A stretch of 64,000 bases of DNA from Elymus sibiricus. Its lineage: Eukaryota; Streptophyta; Magnoliopsida; Poales; Poaceae. The notes below the pieces were generated by a model. The model was not told the origin of the DNA, did no database searches, and saw only the letters and a program-made list of their open reading frames with translations. Shown in pieces: positions 10,345 to 19,900 of this stretch; within the stretch, counting starts at the first letter, position 1; each line of letters starts with the position of its first letter. A program made the translations under genes and the position numbers. The stretch lies in the NCBI GenBank assembly GCA_039707655.1, contig CM077665.1:290660205-290724204 (forward strand). The letters run 5' to 3'.

Positions 10345-12483
10345 CGCGATGAGGCGTCCATAATCTCGCCTGGTCCGCGCGACCGCCGGGACCAACGGCG
10401 TGTCCTTGAAGGCCGGCGGAAGGAAGACGCGCGCATCACCATCGAGCGACGCCGGGAAGCACACCGCAAATCCAACAAGCGCAACAGTCCATACGTCGGC
10501 GACCCCGCGCCCAGTGTTGGCGGGTACCTTCCTTACGAGATTGGTTGCCCTGCCTTCACTAGCGAGCTGCGACGGGTCCGCTGGCCGTCGACCCGAGCTT
10601 TCAAGCCTGAGTTACCGGAGAAATACGACGGGAAGCTGAACCCCGCGGAGTTCTTCGGGATTTACATGATAGTTGTTCAAGCTATGGGAGGAAGAGATGA
10701 AAAGGTGCTCGCCAACTATTTCCCTTTGGCGCGCAAGCCAAATGTGAGATCATGGCTGATGCACCTGCCGGAGAATTCCGTTTCCTCTTGGGCTGATTTG
10801 TGCAACCAGTTCGTTGGCGCCTTCACCTGTGGTCATCAAGAACCAGGCCAGCCTAGCTATCTCCAAGTCCTCCCGCAAAAGGAGGGAGAAACTTTGAGAA
10901 AGTATATCCAGAGATTCAGCCGAGTACACCGCAACATCCCAGAGATCCATCCCGCAGCGGTGATTGCCGCGTTCCACTCGAACGTGCGCAACAGGAGGAT
11001 GCGAGCCAAGATGAATGTCAAGCTCCCCAAGACTGTCAATGAGCTTTACACCTTGCCGGATAAGTGTGCTCGAGTTGAAGAAGGAAGGCGACTTCCCGGA
11101 GAAGAGGCGAGCGTCGAAGTGGACTCTGATGATGACGACGATGCCCCCGACCCGAAGGGAAGGAACATGAAGCGCAACAAGAAGCGTAAGGGAAAAGCAG
11201 TGCTGGCTGTCGAGAGCTCCGAAGACCTTAGTGCAGGCAAGAAGGCGAAAGCCGAAACCCCCGGCAAGGGAGCTGCCGTGTGCGCTGATTGCCGGGAGGC
11301 TGCTGCCGCTGAGAAGACCGGGAAGTCCGACGGGCCGTACTGCAAAATTCACCGCACCAAGGGCCATGATCTCCAAGAATGCCGACAGGTCGAGCAACTT
11401 GTTGAGAAACAGAGGGCCGAGTACGAGAAACGCGATGAGGAAAAAGGCCAGGACGGCGCTGCCGGGAAAGGCCGTGGTGGCAGAGGTGGTCGCCGCGGCA
11501 AAACCCCGCAGCAAAAGGAAAAACCCGCCAGAGGCCGAGAGAAGAAGGAAACAGATGATATGATTGAAGATGAGGATGATGATGAGGATTCGAGTGACAG
11601 GGAGTTCCAGAAAGCAACCAAATCCATGTGCGTTGACGGGGGTGCGTCCTTGCACTCCTCTCGCCGCCAGCTCAAGCAGTGGGCACGTGGGGTCAATGCT
11701 GTGGAACCGACTGCAGAATCTAGGATGCCACTCAGATGGTCCCGCACGCCTATCATCTTTGACGAAGAGGATCACCCTGACTGTACCACTACGGTTGGGT
11801 GTTTGCCATTGTTGGTTTCCCCGACAATCCGCAACCTCAAGGTGTCTAAGATGTTAGTTGACGGTGGGGCCGGATTGAACTCGATCTCTCCTAGAGTGGC
11901 TGAGAAACTGCAGATCCTTGATGAAGAGCTCGAAGCCACGGGTACGTTCCAAGGAATCAACCCCGCCAGGAGCCGACCCAAGGGAAAGATCACTCTGCAT
12001 GTGACATTCGCCGGAGAGTTGAACTTCCAAACAGAGTGGATAGTGTTCGACGACGCCGACATCCCACTGCCTTACAATGGAATCCTTGGTCGCCCAGCGC
12101 TGGCAAAGTTCATGGCGGCATCCCACTATGCCTACAATACTTTGAAGATGCCAGGGCCCATTGGGGTCATTTCCATCCCATCCGACAAGAAGAACGCGGT
12201 TATTTGCATGGACCAGATGTATCGTGACGCGGTAGCAGCTGAAGCCATAGAAATCCCAGCTCCCGCCAAGGACGCAAAGAAAATAAAGAAGACTGGCAAG
12301 AACACCGGCAAGGACTCCGGGAAGCGCGCCTCTTCGGAGCGCGTCGCGCCGGACGATGACCTGCCAGAGAGTTCCGCCAGCAAGAAGACCAGGGTCACCT
12401 ATCCTGAGATGAAGAAAGTCCTGGCAAGGGAGGATGGCACTGGCGGTACCTTCACCATCAGTGCTACCCTTAGTGACAAATAG
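10345..12483 (+). CDS. gag-pro: TatC gag (C-terminal part) and aspartic protease
   Basis: Continues the frame of 3937-4743 after the LX insertion and stays open to TAG at 12481-12483. The capsid-like core starts near 10600 (FKPELPEKYDG) and includes WLMHLPENSVSSWADLCNQF near 10750. A lysine-rich stretch follows near 11165. The zinc-knuckle variant CKIHRTKGHDLQEC (CX2HX4HX4C) lies near 11340. A highly charged linker (DDMIEDEDDDEDSSD) precedes the protease. The protease active-site region reads MLVDGGAGLNSIS near 11851, with Asp-Gly-Gly where Asp-Ser-Gly or Asp-Thr-Gly is usual; TatF1 has VDSGAGLN at the same place. The product would assemble particles and mature the polyprotein. The minus-strand ORFs of 341 and 348 codons over this gene are shadows. 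Confidence 0.9.
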   Translation, partial: RDEASIISPGPRDRRDQRRVLEGRRKEDARITIERRREAHRKSNKRNSPYVGDPAPSVGGYLPYEIGCPAFTSELRRVRWPSTRAFKPELPEKYDGKLNPAEFFGIYMIVVQAMGGRDEKVLANYFPLARKPNVRSWLMHLPENSVSSWADLCNQFVGAFTCGHQEPGQPSYLQVLPQKEGETLRKYIQRFSRVHRNIPEIHPAAVIAAFHSNVRNRRMRAKMNVKLPKTVNELYTLPDKCARVEEGRRLPGEEASVEVDSDDDDDAPDPKGRNMKRNKKRKGKAVLAVESSEDLSAGKKAKAETPGKGAAVCADCREAAAAEKTGKSDGPYCKIHRTKGHDLQECRQVEQLVEKQRAEYEKRDEEKGQDGAAGKGRGGRGGRRGKTPQQKEKPARGREKKETDDMIEDEDDDEDSSDREFQKATKSMCVDGGASLHSSRRQLKQWARGVNAVEPTAESRMPLRWSRTPIIFDEEDHPDCTTTVGCLPLLVSPTIRNLKVSKMLVDGGAGLNSISPRVAEKLQILDEELEATGTFQGINPARSRPKGKITLHVTFAGELNFQTEWIVFDDADIPLPYNGILGRPALAKFMAASHYAYNTLKMPGPIGVISIPSDKKNAVICMDQMYRDAVAAEAIEIPAPAKDAKKIKKTGKNTGKDSGKRASSERVAPDDDLPESSASKKTRVTYPEMKKVLAREDGTGGTFTISATLSDK
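12481..12483 (+). other. In-frame TAG between TatC protease and RT (possible recoding site)
   Basis: The context is GAC AAA TAG GAA AGA GCG, and the same frame continues directly into RT. The same TAG in the same context (AAA TAG GAA AG) is present in TatF1 (26284-26286) and TatF2 (48435-48437). It is either a shared ancestral mutation or a readthrough codon that separates gag-pro from pol. Confidence 0.55.
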
Positions 12484-13453
12484 GAAAGAGCGCTCGTTAC
12501 TTTCCTGCGGGAGAATGTCAATGTGTTTGCCTGGCAACCATCTGACATCCCCGGTGTTCCCAGGGAGGTAATTGAGCACCACCTTGTTGTCTGCCCTCAT
12601 GCCCGACCCGTCAAGCAAAAGGTTAGGAAACAGGCCTTGGAGCGGCAGCAGTTCATTGTCGAGGAAATCAAGAAGCTTGAAGCAGCTGGTTTGATCAGAG
12701 GCGTACTGCATCCAACTTGGCTGGCAAACCCGGTGGTGGTACGAAAGGCAAATGGGAAATGGAGGCTTTGCATAGACTTCACTGACTTGAACAAGCCTTG
12801 CCCGAAGGACCCTTTCCCCTTGCCGTGCATAGATCAAATTGTTGATTCCACCTCCGGATGTGACTTGCTTTCCTTCTTGGATGCCTACTCCGGCTACCAC
12901 CAGATATTTATGAACAAGGAAGATGAGGAGAAGACCGCATTTATAACTCCCTACAGTACGTACTGATTTGTACGTATGCCCTTCGGGTTAAAGAGTGCTG
13001 GTTCGACCTTCGCCAGGGCTGTTCAAATTGGTTTTGGACCTTAGCTGCACAGAAATGTGGAAGCCTACATGGATGACATCGTGGTCAAGACCAAAGATGA
13101 CACCACTCTCATACAAGATCTGGAGGAAACTTTCGCAAACTTGCGCAAGATCAACCTGGAGCTCAATCATGAAAAGTGTGGGTTCGGTGTCCCATCCGGC
13201 AAGCTGCTTGGGTTCTTCGTATCTCAGCGAGGAATAGAAGCCAATCCCGACAAGATCAAGGCGATCGAGCAGATACAGGCACCCAAGACCATCAAAGATA
13301 TTAGACGCCTGACCGGATGTGTTGCCGCGTTGAGTAGGTTCATCTCCAAGTCTGCTGAGTGCGCCTTGCCGTTCTTCAAAATACTGAAGAAGGCTGGCCC
13401 GATGAAGTGGACCCCGGAGGCAGATGTAGCGCTGCAAGACCTAAAGAAATACC
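12484..13453 (+). pseudogene. pol: TatC reverse transcriptase with two nonsense codons
   Basis: In frame after the TAG. Conserved Ty3/gypsy RT segments are visible: HPTWLANPVVVRKANGKWR near 12710, FTDLNKACPKD-like FTDLNKPCPKDPFPLP near 12778, and FLDAYSGYHQI near 12880. The catalytic box is AYMDDIVVKTK near 13063. It synthesises cDNA from the genomic RNA. Two stops interrupt it: TGA at 12964-12966 (TatF has TGC, Cys) and TAG at 13042-13044 (TatF has CAG, Gln). No frameshift was seen. The connection region runs to LKKYL at 13453, where Cassandra is inserted. The catalytic YMDD is kept. Confidence 0.9.
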
Positions 13454-13697
13454 TGTGAGATCCTGGCTTAATAGGAATGATAGACTACTCATATCAACAA
13501 GGAATTCCTACTTTTTCGAGAGCCCACTCGAAAAGAACACCAAAGTTAAGCGTGCTTTGCTTGGAGCAATTCTAGGATGGGTGACCAACCGGGAAGTTGG
13601 TCCCGGGTGCGCACGAGTGAGGAAAAAGTGCGTAGGAAAGACTAGTGTTGGTCTGTGGGGCCAGTCTTGATCTCGCCAGGCGTAACGGGGTGTTACA
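13454..13697 (+). repeat. Cassandra 5' LTR
   Basis: 244 bp, tgtgagatcc...tgttaca. It differs from the 3' LTR at about 16 positions by my hand count. Confidence 0.95.
13531..13612 (+). promoter_or_regulatory. 5S rRNA-derived segment in Cassandra 5' LTR (Pol III internal promoter)
   Basis: Matches the middle and 3' half of plant 5S rRNA. The A-box region aagttaagcgtgctt is at 13543-13557, and the intermediate element plus C-box ctaggatgggtgacc...gggaagt runs over 13572-13597. In Cassandra these sequences are known to resemble the 5S promoter and may drive Pol III transcription. It is not a functional 5S gene: the 5' end is divergent and the sequence is embedded in an LTR. Confidence 0.9.
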
Positions 13698-13699
13698 AT

Positions 13700-13712
13700 T
13701 GGTATCAGAGCC
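13700..13712 (+). other. Cassandra primer binding site (initiator Met-tRNA type)
   Basis: tggtatcagagcc is the standard plant PBS complementary to the 3' end of tRNA-iMet. It lies two bases past the LTR end. Confidence 0.93.
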
Positions 13713-13891
13713 GACCCTTGCAGTTACACGGGCATGCACGGGTCAGGTGCACGGGCATGTGGCGCATTGTGCGTGTGGCCCGTTGTGGACACGACATGGC
13801 ACATGTGCCGGACTGGACGCGCATACGTGTGCCAAGAGGGAACGTTCCTGATGGGTCGATGAGGACGTCAGTTCCTTTGAGTGGGGGTGTA

Positions 13892-14135
13892 TGTGAGAGC
13901 CTGGCTTAATAGGAATGATAGACTAATCATATCAACAAGGAATTCCATCTTTTTCGGGAGCCCACTCGAAAAGAACTCCAAAGTTAAGCGTATTTGGCTT
14001 GGAGCAATTCTAGGATGGGTGACCGACCGGGAAGTTGGTCCCGGGTGCGCACGAGTGAGGACAAAGTGCGCAGGAAAGACCAGTGTTGGTCTGTGGGGTC
14101 AGTCTAGATCCCGCCAGGCGTAACGGGGTGTTACA
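13892..14135 (+). repeat. Cassandra 3' LTR
   Basis: 244 bp. Its 5S-like segment (13969-14050) is conserved, but the A-box region reads cgtatttgg where the 5' LTR reads cgtgctttg. Each copy has one half of the 5S consensus string mutated. Confidence 0.95.
13969..14050 (+). promoter_or_regulatory. 5S rRNA-derived segment in Cassandra 3' LTR
   Basis: Contains aagttaagcg and ctaggatgggtgacc followed by gggaagt, as in plant 5S rRNA. The spacing is the same as in the 5' LTR. Confidence 0.9.
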
Positions 14136-14142
14136 ATACATG

Positions 14143-15450
14143 TACACTACTCCCACCTTAGTCGCTCCTAAACCGCAAGAGCCGTTGCTGCTATATTTAG
14201 CGGCAACGAATCAAGTGGTTAGTGCAGCGCTGGTGGCGCAGTGGGGGGTTGATGAAGATTCAGCAGCCGCTGCTGATGCCGCCGAGAGCGAGAAAGAAAC
14301 ATCCGCGGTAGGGCTCGACACAGGCAAAGGGGGATCTCAGCAAATGGTTGACAGTGAATCCAAGGAAGTGGCAAAGAAGAAAATGGTGCAGCGGCCCGTG
14401 TACTTTGTCAGTTCCCTAATACAGGGGGCTAGGTCAAGGTACTCCGGAGTACAAAAGCTGATCTTCGGCCTCATCATGGCCTCGAGGAAGTTGCGCCACT
14501 ACTTCCAAGGTCATGAGATAATAGTTGTCACCCGTTTCCTGTTGCAACGCATACTGAGAAACCCCGAAGCCACTGGCAGGATAGTTGAGTGGGCACTGGA
14601 GTTGTCAAGCTTCGGATTAAAGTATGAGAGCACTTCCACCATTCAAAGCAGAGCCTTGGCAGAGTTTATTGCAGAATGGACACCCACGCCAGATGATGAA
14701 GCTCCGGAGACAATCCTCCCCGGCAAAGAGGCACCCAAGGATTGGATCATGTACTTTGACGGTGCTTTCTCACTCCAGGGGGCTGGGGCAGGCGTGTTCC
14801 TCATCGCCCTGACCGGAGAGCATCTCAAGTACGTCGTCCAGATGCACTTTCCCTGGGAGGAAGCCACCAACAACACCGCTGAGTACGAGGGGCTCCTTGT
14901 CGGGCTTAGAATCGCGGTGGTGTTGGGAATAAAAAGGCTGATCGCCCAAGGAGATTCTCAGCTTGTGGTAAAGCAAGTCAACAAAGATTACCAGAGCCCG
15001 CTGATGGAAGCCTATGTGGAAGAAGTGAGGAAATTGGAGGAGCACTTCGATGGGCTGCAAATAGAGCATGTGCCACGAGCGGAAAACAGCATTGCTGACC
15101 ACCTATCGAAGTGCGCTGCGCAGAAGCTTCCTGTGGAACCAGGAACCTTTGTTCTCCGCCTCACCCAACCATCAGTATCCCCATCTGCGATGTCCAAGAA
15201 GAGAAGAAAGTTGAACTCCTGCAAGCATTTCCCGGCAGAGCTTCCCAAAGCAGCTGGTAGAGAGGCTGCCGGGGAAAATCCCGTTCCGGTTGACGAGCGG
15301 CTCCCTCCCGCAGGACCTCAGGGTCTAGCGGTTGAGACAAGCGCTTCCGAAGACGTGGAGATGCCTTTAGTCCTTGTTGTCGAGCCACGGGCTCCAACCT
15401 GGGCACAGCATATAGTCCATTTCCTTCAAACAGGAGAACTCCCCGAATAG
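14143..15450 (+). CDS. pol: TatC RNase H and additional archaeal-type RNase H (aRNH)
   Basis: Same frame as RT once Cassandra is removed. The first RNase H half contains LLYLAATNQVVSAALVAQ near 14190 and RPVYFVSSLIQGARSRYS near 14392. It lacks the usual catalytic aspartates, as expected when the second domain takes over. The aRNH starts near 14745 and keeps a full DEDD-like set: MYFDGAF (D), NNTAEYEGLLVGL (E), QGDSQLVVKQVN (D) and AENSIADHLSK (D). It removes the RNA strand of the RNA:DNA hybrid. A Pro/Arg-rich linker follows. The frame ends at TAG 15448-15450 but stays open beyond it into integrase, so this TAG is a nonsense mutation (TGG to TAG is likely). Confidence 0.88.
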   Translation, partial: YTTPTLVAPKPQEPLLLYLAATNQVVSAALVAQWGVDEDSAAAADAAESEKETSAVGLDTGKGGSQQMVDSESKEVAKKKMVQRPVYFVSSLIQGARSRYSGVQKLIFGLIMASRKLRHYFQGHEIIVVTRFLLQRILRNPEATGRIVEWALELSSFGLKYESTSTIQSRALAEFIAEWTPTPDDEAPETILPGKEAPKDWIMYFDGAFSLQGAGAGVFLIALTGEHLKYVVQMHFPWEEATNNTAEYEGLLVGLRIAVVLGIKRLIAQGDSQLVVKQVNKDYQSPLMEAYVEEVRKLEEHFDGLQIEHVPRAENSIADHLSKCAAQKLPVEPGTFVLRLTQPSVSPSAMSKKRRKLNSCKHFPAELPKAAGREAAGENPVPVDERLPPAGPQGLAVETSASEDVEMPLVLVVEPRAPTWAQHIVHFLQTGELPE

Positions 15451-16635
15451 CAAGAGGAAGCTGAAAGAGTAGCTTGTCGGTCAAGTATGTACCAGTTTGT
15501 CGATGACACCCTGTACAGAAAGGGGCCGAACGGTGTGAAATTGAGGTGTATCTGCCGGGAGGATGGACTGAAGCTGTTGGCGGAGATTCACGGAGGAGTA
15601 TGTGGTTCCCACATTGGATCAAGGGCCCTTGTCGGGAAAGCTTTCCGACAGGGTTTCTATTGGCCCACTACCCTCCTGGATGCTACTCAACTGGTCACCA
15701 AGTGTGAAGCCTGCCAGTTCCACTCCAAGAACATCCATCAACCAGCGCAAGCCCTGCAAACAATCCCTCTATCATGGCCATTCATGGTCTGGGGGCTCGA
15801 TATCCTGGGCCCCTTCCCCCGTGTTGTCGGGGGCTTTGAGTTCTTGTTCGTGGCAACCAACAAGTTCACAAAGTGGCCTGAGGTGGAACCAGTGAGAAAG
15901 GTGACCGCACAAGCAGCTATCAAGTTTATGAAAGGACTGGTGCGCCGTTTTGGAGGGCCTAATAGAGTGATCACCGATAACGGCACCTAGTTCACGAGCC
16001 GCGCATTCATGCAATATATCCAAAACCTTCGAAGCAAGGTCTCCTTCGCCTCTGTTGCTCACCCGAGAAGCAACGGGCAAGTCGAGAGGATGAATGCTAA
16101 AGTGCTGCGAGGACTCAAGAGAAGGACTTTCGATAAGCTGCGGAAGAGTGGCAGGCGCTGGATAGATGAGCTGCCGGTGGTTCTTTGGTCCCTCAGAACG
16201 ACAACAAATCGAGCTACCGGCCAGATGCCCTTCTCCCTAGTGTACGGGGCGGAAGCAGTGCTCCCCACGAAACTCATATACGGGTCGCCTCGAGTGCTTG
16301 CCTACGATGAAGTAGAGAAACAGCAGCTGCAGCATGACGATGCCACGCTCCTCGAGGAAGATCGTCTCCCTGCTGCTGTGCATGCCGCACGCTACCAGCA
16401 AGCTCTGCGCCGCTACCATAGTCGCATAGTTCATGCCCGGAGCCTTGAGGAAGGCGACCTTGTCCTTCGGCGTGTTCAGTCCGCCAAGGGTACAAACAAG
16501 TTGACGCCGAAGTGGGAAGGCCCTTACCGGGTAGTACGAGTAACCAGACCTGGCGCAGTCCATCTGGAGGCCGAAGATGGCACCAAGGTGCAGAACTCAT
16601 GGAACATTGAGCATCTTCGTAAGTTCTACCGGTAA
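15451..16635 (+). pseudogene. int: TatC integrase with one internal stop
   Basis: The zinc-binding HHCC region includes EIHGGVCGSHIGSRAL and KCEACQ (15590-15720). The catalytic core shows the first Asp in WGLDILGPFP near 15790, the second in VITDNGT near 15970, and the Glu in NGQVERMNAKVLRGLKRR near 16070, so the DDE triad is complete. TAG at 15988-15990 directly follows the second Asp motif (TDNGT-stop-F); CAG to TAG is the simple explanation. The C-terminal GPF/Y-like module reads LTPKWEGPYRVVRV near 16500, and the gene ends with TAA at 16633-16635. No chromodomain is seen. The enzyme would insert the cDNA into nuclear DNA. Confidence 0.9.
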
Positions 16636-18766
16636 GGCGCAACTGCCGGGCTCAGTCCCCGGCAGCCACCTTTTGTACAAGCCTTGCCGATGTTGCATGT
16701 AACCCTTTGTACAAAGCCAGGCGCAGACCCTGTGCAACAATAATAAAGCTAGGCATTGCATCATATCATCATCCTTACATGCTCATTACGCATTTTTTTA
16801 TGACTACAATGTTAGCGCTTTTAAGTTATAGTATATTTGCTAGAATGCTTGATGGAACCGTAATCTTTGTTACTATCATCACCTTACATGTTTTACCATC
16901 GAGAGAACAAGAAAGGGGAACAAAGAAACAAGGATGGCGGCCCATCACGCTCAAAAAGAAGATACTACCTGGAAAAGATAAGTATATCACATGTTTCCAG
17001 TTCAGTACTTCTCATTTTCTCAAGGAAACCCTTAGTATCTTCCTTACTTTGAGATGTTTAGTCATCCACGTGGTGAAAACCCTTGTCGGGACGAGCCGTC
17101 CCCCTTGTCCTTGCTTATAGGGGTGACAGCGCCGATGCCGACAAGGAGCTCTGCCAGGGAACACGCCAACCTGTTGCCGGGTGCTCGTCCCCCCCCCCCC
17201 CCCACTTTGGCACTCGTGGTTTGAATGATGACCCGGCAAGTAGCTCCGTGCGGCAGAGACAAAACATACTAATGCAGTACAAATAAGGAAAGGAAAAGGA
17301 TAGTACTTGCGGGAGGAAAATAGCATTCTATTCTCATTCATTTTTGATACAAAATGGGTAGAGATTACATTATGATTCGTTAAAACTTGGAAAGCGCCTA
17401 CATCTTTTGACATAAAAAAAGATAAGTGCCCCGTAATCCCTTTCTTGTTCCTCTGCTCTCAGGGATTAGGTAGAAAAGGAGCAGAGGGCAAAAGGAGCGC
17501 CTGGCCGGGATTAGACACTTCCCAGCCAAGACCAGAGGGACGCGACCGGCGGAAGGACCCTGCCCCCAGGCAGGGCGGACGAAGCCGACGGAGCGGACAA
17601 GACCGACAAGGGGAAAGAAGGCGGAGGGCAGGTGCAGATGGTGGCGCTGCCGGGACCCAGCTGGTAATGATGGTGCTGCCGGGGAACGCGACACGTCGGA
17701 GACCTCATCTGTGCTCCTGATGCGTCGTAGATCCCTGACCGCCATCGTCTTCCTCATCACCACCGCCCGAGGAGACGCCCCCGCCATCACCCAAGCTCCA
17801 GGCGTGGCAACCCGGGGACCCCGCAGAGAGCATGGTCGTCCCCGGTGGCCAAAGGCGGGGAATTCCGTCCCCCACCTTAGAAGAACACGCGAAGATGAAG
17901 AGCTCTCTCCCGTACGCTCCATCCAGAGTGTTGCGGGAGGAGAGCTTCACCGCTGTAAATGACGACGCGCTGCGGCAACCGCACGCATGCCCATGGTGAC
18001 CGTGTGGGCATTTTTCTCCATCACCTTGAAGAAGGAATGCGGGGACCATGGACCGCCATGACGCTGCGCCTCCAACATAGATCCCGACACGACGTCAACC
18101 GCGTGGAGCTACGTCAAGACTAAAGAAGCGGGCAGCGCGGCGACAGGCATACCGCCGCAGCCGTCCCCGATGCCTCCACCACGCTGCCCGCTCCCCCATC
18201 CGAGGCTTCCCCGACCAACCTTCGGTTCACAACCGTACACCCATGACGGGGGCTGAATAGAGGTTCGGAGGGAAGGGTCTACAAGCACGCTCGCTCGGCC
18301 CCTCCCCCTGAGCATCGGGAGGGCGAGCGCAGCTCAAGACGAAAGAGGCAGAAGGGCAGGCTCTGTAGGGTTGCACTCAAGGAGGAAGAAAGGATGGATG
18401 AGCATCGCCCCTCGCGGCCCCCCAATTTATAGGGGAGAGCGCAAGGGCTGGCTCTCCTCCATTCCAAAGGTCGCCGCCCATCTCCACCAATTCCATCGCC
18501 CACGATCATGGGCGAACAGGTAACCGCCCCACTACTCCAATCCATGGCGCTGCGGTTTCTGCGACAATCAGGACTTTAAGTCACGCGCGCCTGTCGCTAA
18601 CTCCCCGCTATGCATGCGGCACGCGTGGCGGAAACGGGCTGAGGTGGTGGGTCAGTGCTGACCAATAAATTGACAGTTACTCCCTCACAATGCGCACCTG
18701 TGCATGAAACTTGGTCCTGATCCAATGACACTTGGCGAGCACGTGTGGGCCAGTTCCGGGGGCTCC
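16636..18766 (+). other. TatC 3' non-coding region with polypurine tract
   Basis: 2.1 kb between the integrase stop and the 3' LTR. It contains a 15-base poly-C run (17189-17203). Minus-strand open stretches (17398-17922, 17705-18049) have no family match that I can see. A polypurine tract ccgggggctcc (18756-18766) directly abuts the 3' LTR. Long 3' non-coding tails are common in this lineage. Confidence 0.7.
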
Positions 18767-19635
18767 TGTCGGTGCACTAGTACAGGGGTACCCTGTGCCC
18801 CTGACTTATGCACAGGCGGTAGAAGCAAAAAACCCTGCCAGTAATCAAGACAAGACTCCAGCAAGCTCAACGCGGCAGCCCAACCTGGGCTGCGACGCGC
18901 CAAGCACGTCCCCAATGCTTGTCGGGGACCAAGACGTACACACCTCCGAGAAGACCCGGCAAGCCACTCCCCGGCAGGCGTGAGCTACCCAGCCACCGCT
19001 CCACCGCATCACTACGCCTGTCACTTATTGATGCGGTGTCGAGCCCTTAGGCGGCTAATCAGCTCTCGCTAAGCACGTGGTGACACATTGGAAGGCAAGT
19101 TACGCTCGGTTGACACCCGCCCTACAGCGTGTCAAGATCTTAAGCAACGACCGGCCAAGCGGTGGCAAGAGCTTGCTGGGGATGCACCCCCAAGCGCCAC
19201 CTAGGCAGGTAATCATGGCATTTTGTCCTAAATGCCAGAGTTAGGTATGATAGCTCTACCTAGCTATCTAATCGATAGATAATGTCTGTTTTGCCATTGT
19301 GGTAACCCCTTGCACTATAAAAGGAGGCCCAAGGCAACCTAGCTCAAGGTTTGCAACTCGAACTCCCGAACGCTTGTACTCGCACAATCGCTCTTTCCCC
19401 GACAGCAGTCCTTGCGGGGTTAGGCGCCCTTCATTCTTCGTGTTCCTCCAATCAATCCACCAACAAGCAGGAGTAGGGTTTTATGCTTAGTAGCGGCCCG
19501 AACCTGGGTAAAATGCATGTGCTCTGATCGTTGCGCCGTCTCATGCTCTCCGCTCTTCGTGTAACGTGACCCCCCTTGCCGAACCACAAGGGACGTCTGG
19601 TCCCATAGGTGATCGTGAGCATCCATGCCCCGACA
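18767..19635 (+). repeat. TatC 3' LTR
   Basis: 869 bp, tgtcggtgcac...ccccgaca, followed by TSD tttgg. It differs from the 5' LTR by about 47 positions, including a few single-base indels, in my hand alignment. Confidence 0.93.
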
Positions 19636-19900
19636 TTTGGACACTTGTACTTGCGTAGCAGTTCTCCCGAGGGCAACCTTGTCGGGTTTGAACGCTGCGT
19701 GTGATTCGTGTTCCCCTGATCAATCCACCAAAGCAGGAGTAGGGTTTTACGCTTCCCAGCGGCCCGAACCTGGGTAAAACACCAGTGTCTCGTCGTCGTG
19801 CTGCCTCACCACCTCTACTCTGTGCAACGTGACCTCACCCCAGCCGAACCACAAAGGGGCTCATGGCCCCATAGGTGATTGTGTGCATCGTCACCCGACA
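19636..19900 (+). mobile_element. Right part of the solo Tat-type LTR in the left duplicate
   Basis: Colinear with the end of the intact solo LTR in the second copy (about 41759-42023). Ends cacccgaca and is followed by TSD ctagt (19901-19905), matching 2651-2655. Confidence 0.88.

Larger units (their letters stand above)
13454..14135 (+). mobile_element. Cassandra-type TRIM retrotransposon with 5S rRNA-derived LTRs
   Basis: This 682-bp element has two 244-bp LTRs (13454-13697 and 13892-14135) that start tgtgaga and end tgttaca. Right after the 5' LTR is a methionine-tRNA PBS, tggtatcagagcc (13700-13712). A polypurine tract gtgggggtgta (13881-13891) precedes the 3' LTR. Both LTRs contain 5S rRNA-like sequence with the internal RNA polymerase III promoter region. 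These are the defining traits of Cassandra. The target duplication is atacc (13449-13453) against ataca (14136-14140), with one mismatch. There is no coding capacity. It sits between the RT and RNase H of TatC and, with one TSD copy removed, leaves the frame open. Confidence 0.96.
2975..19635 (+). mobile_element. TatC: near-complete Tat/Retand-lineage Ty3/gypsy retrotransposon
   Basis: The element has 869-bp LTRs at both ends (2975-3843 and 18767-19635) and a perfect 5-bp target duplication tttgg (2970-2974 and 19636-19640). A PBS-like site follows the 5' LTR and a polypurine tract precedes the 3' LTR. The internal order is gag, aspartic protease, RT, RNase H, a second (archaeal-type) RNase H, and integrase, the hallmark order of the Tat lineage. 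The total of 16.7 kb includes a nested LX element and a Cassandra. My hand alignment of the two LTRs gives about 47 differences. Coding is one continuous frame except for point nonsense codons and the two insertions, so the element is inactive now but only moderately old. Confidence 0.95.

Noticed and set aside
10750..11775. Minus-strand ORF of 341 codons
   Set aside because: Lies exactly opposite TatC gag, which has clear gag and zinc-knuckle motifs. The minus-strand product is a GC-bias shadow without motifs.
11854..12900. Minus-strand ORF of 348 codons
   Set aside because: Antisense to TatC protease and RT; no recognisable domain.
13531..13612. A genuine 5S rRNA gene
   Set aside because: The 5S-like part is embedded in both LTRs of a TRIM, lacks an intact 5' half and has substitutions; it is a Cassandra LTR feature.
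13700..13712. A tRNA gene fragment
   Set aside because: It is only the PBS, complementary to the tRNA 3' end; no cloverleaf or A/B box around it.
17398..18049. Minus-strand gene in the TatC 3' region
   Set aside because: Two overlapping open stretches of 174 and 114 codons with no consistent frame or motif; a short FFKVM-like string in another frame is too weak to call a B3 domain.
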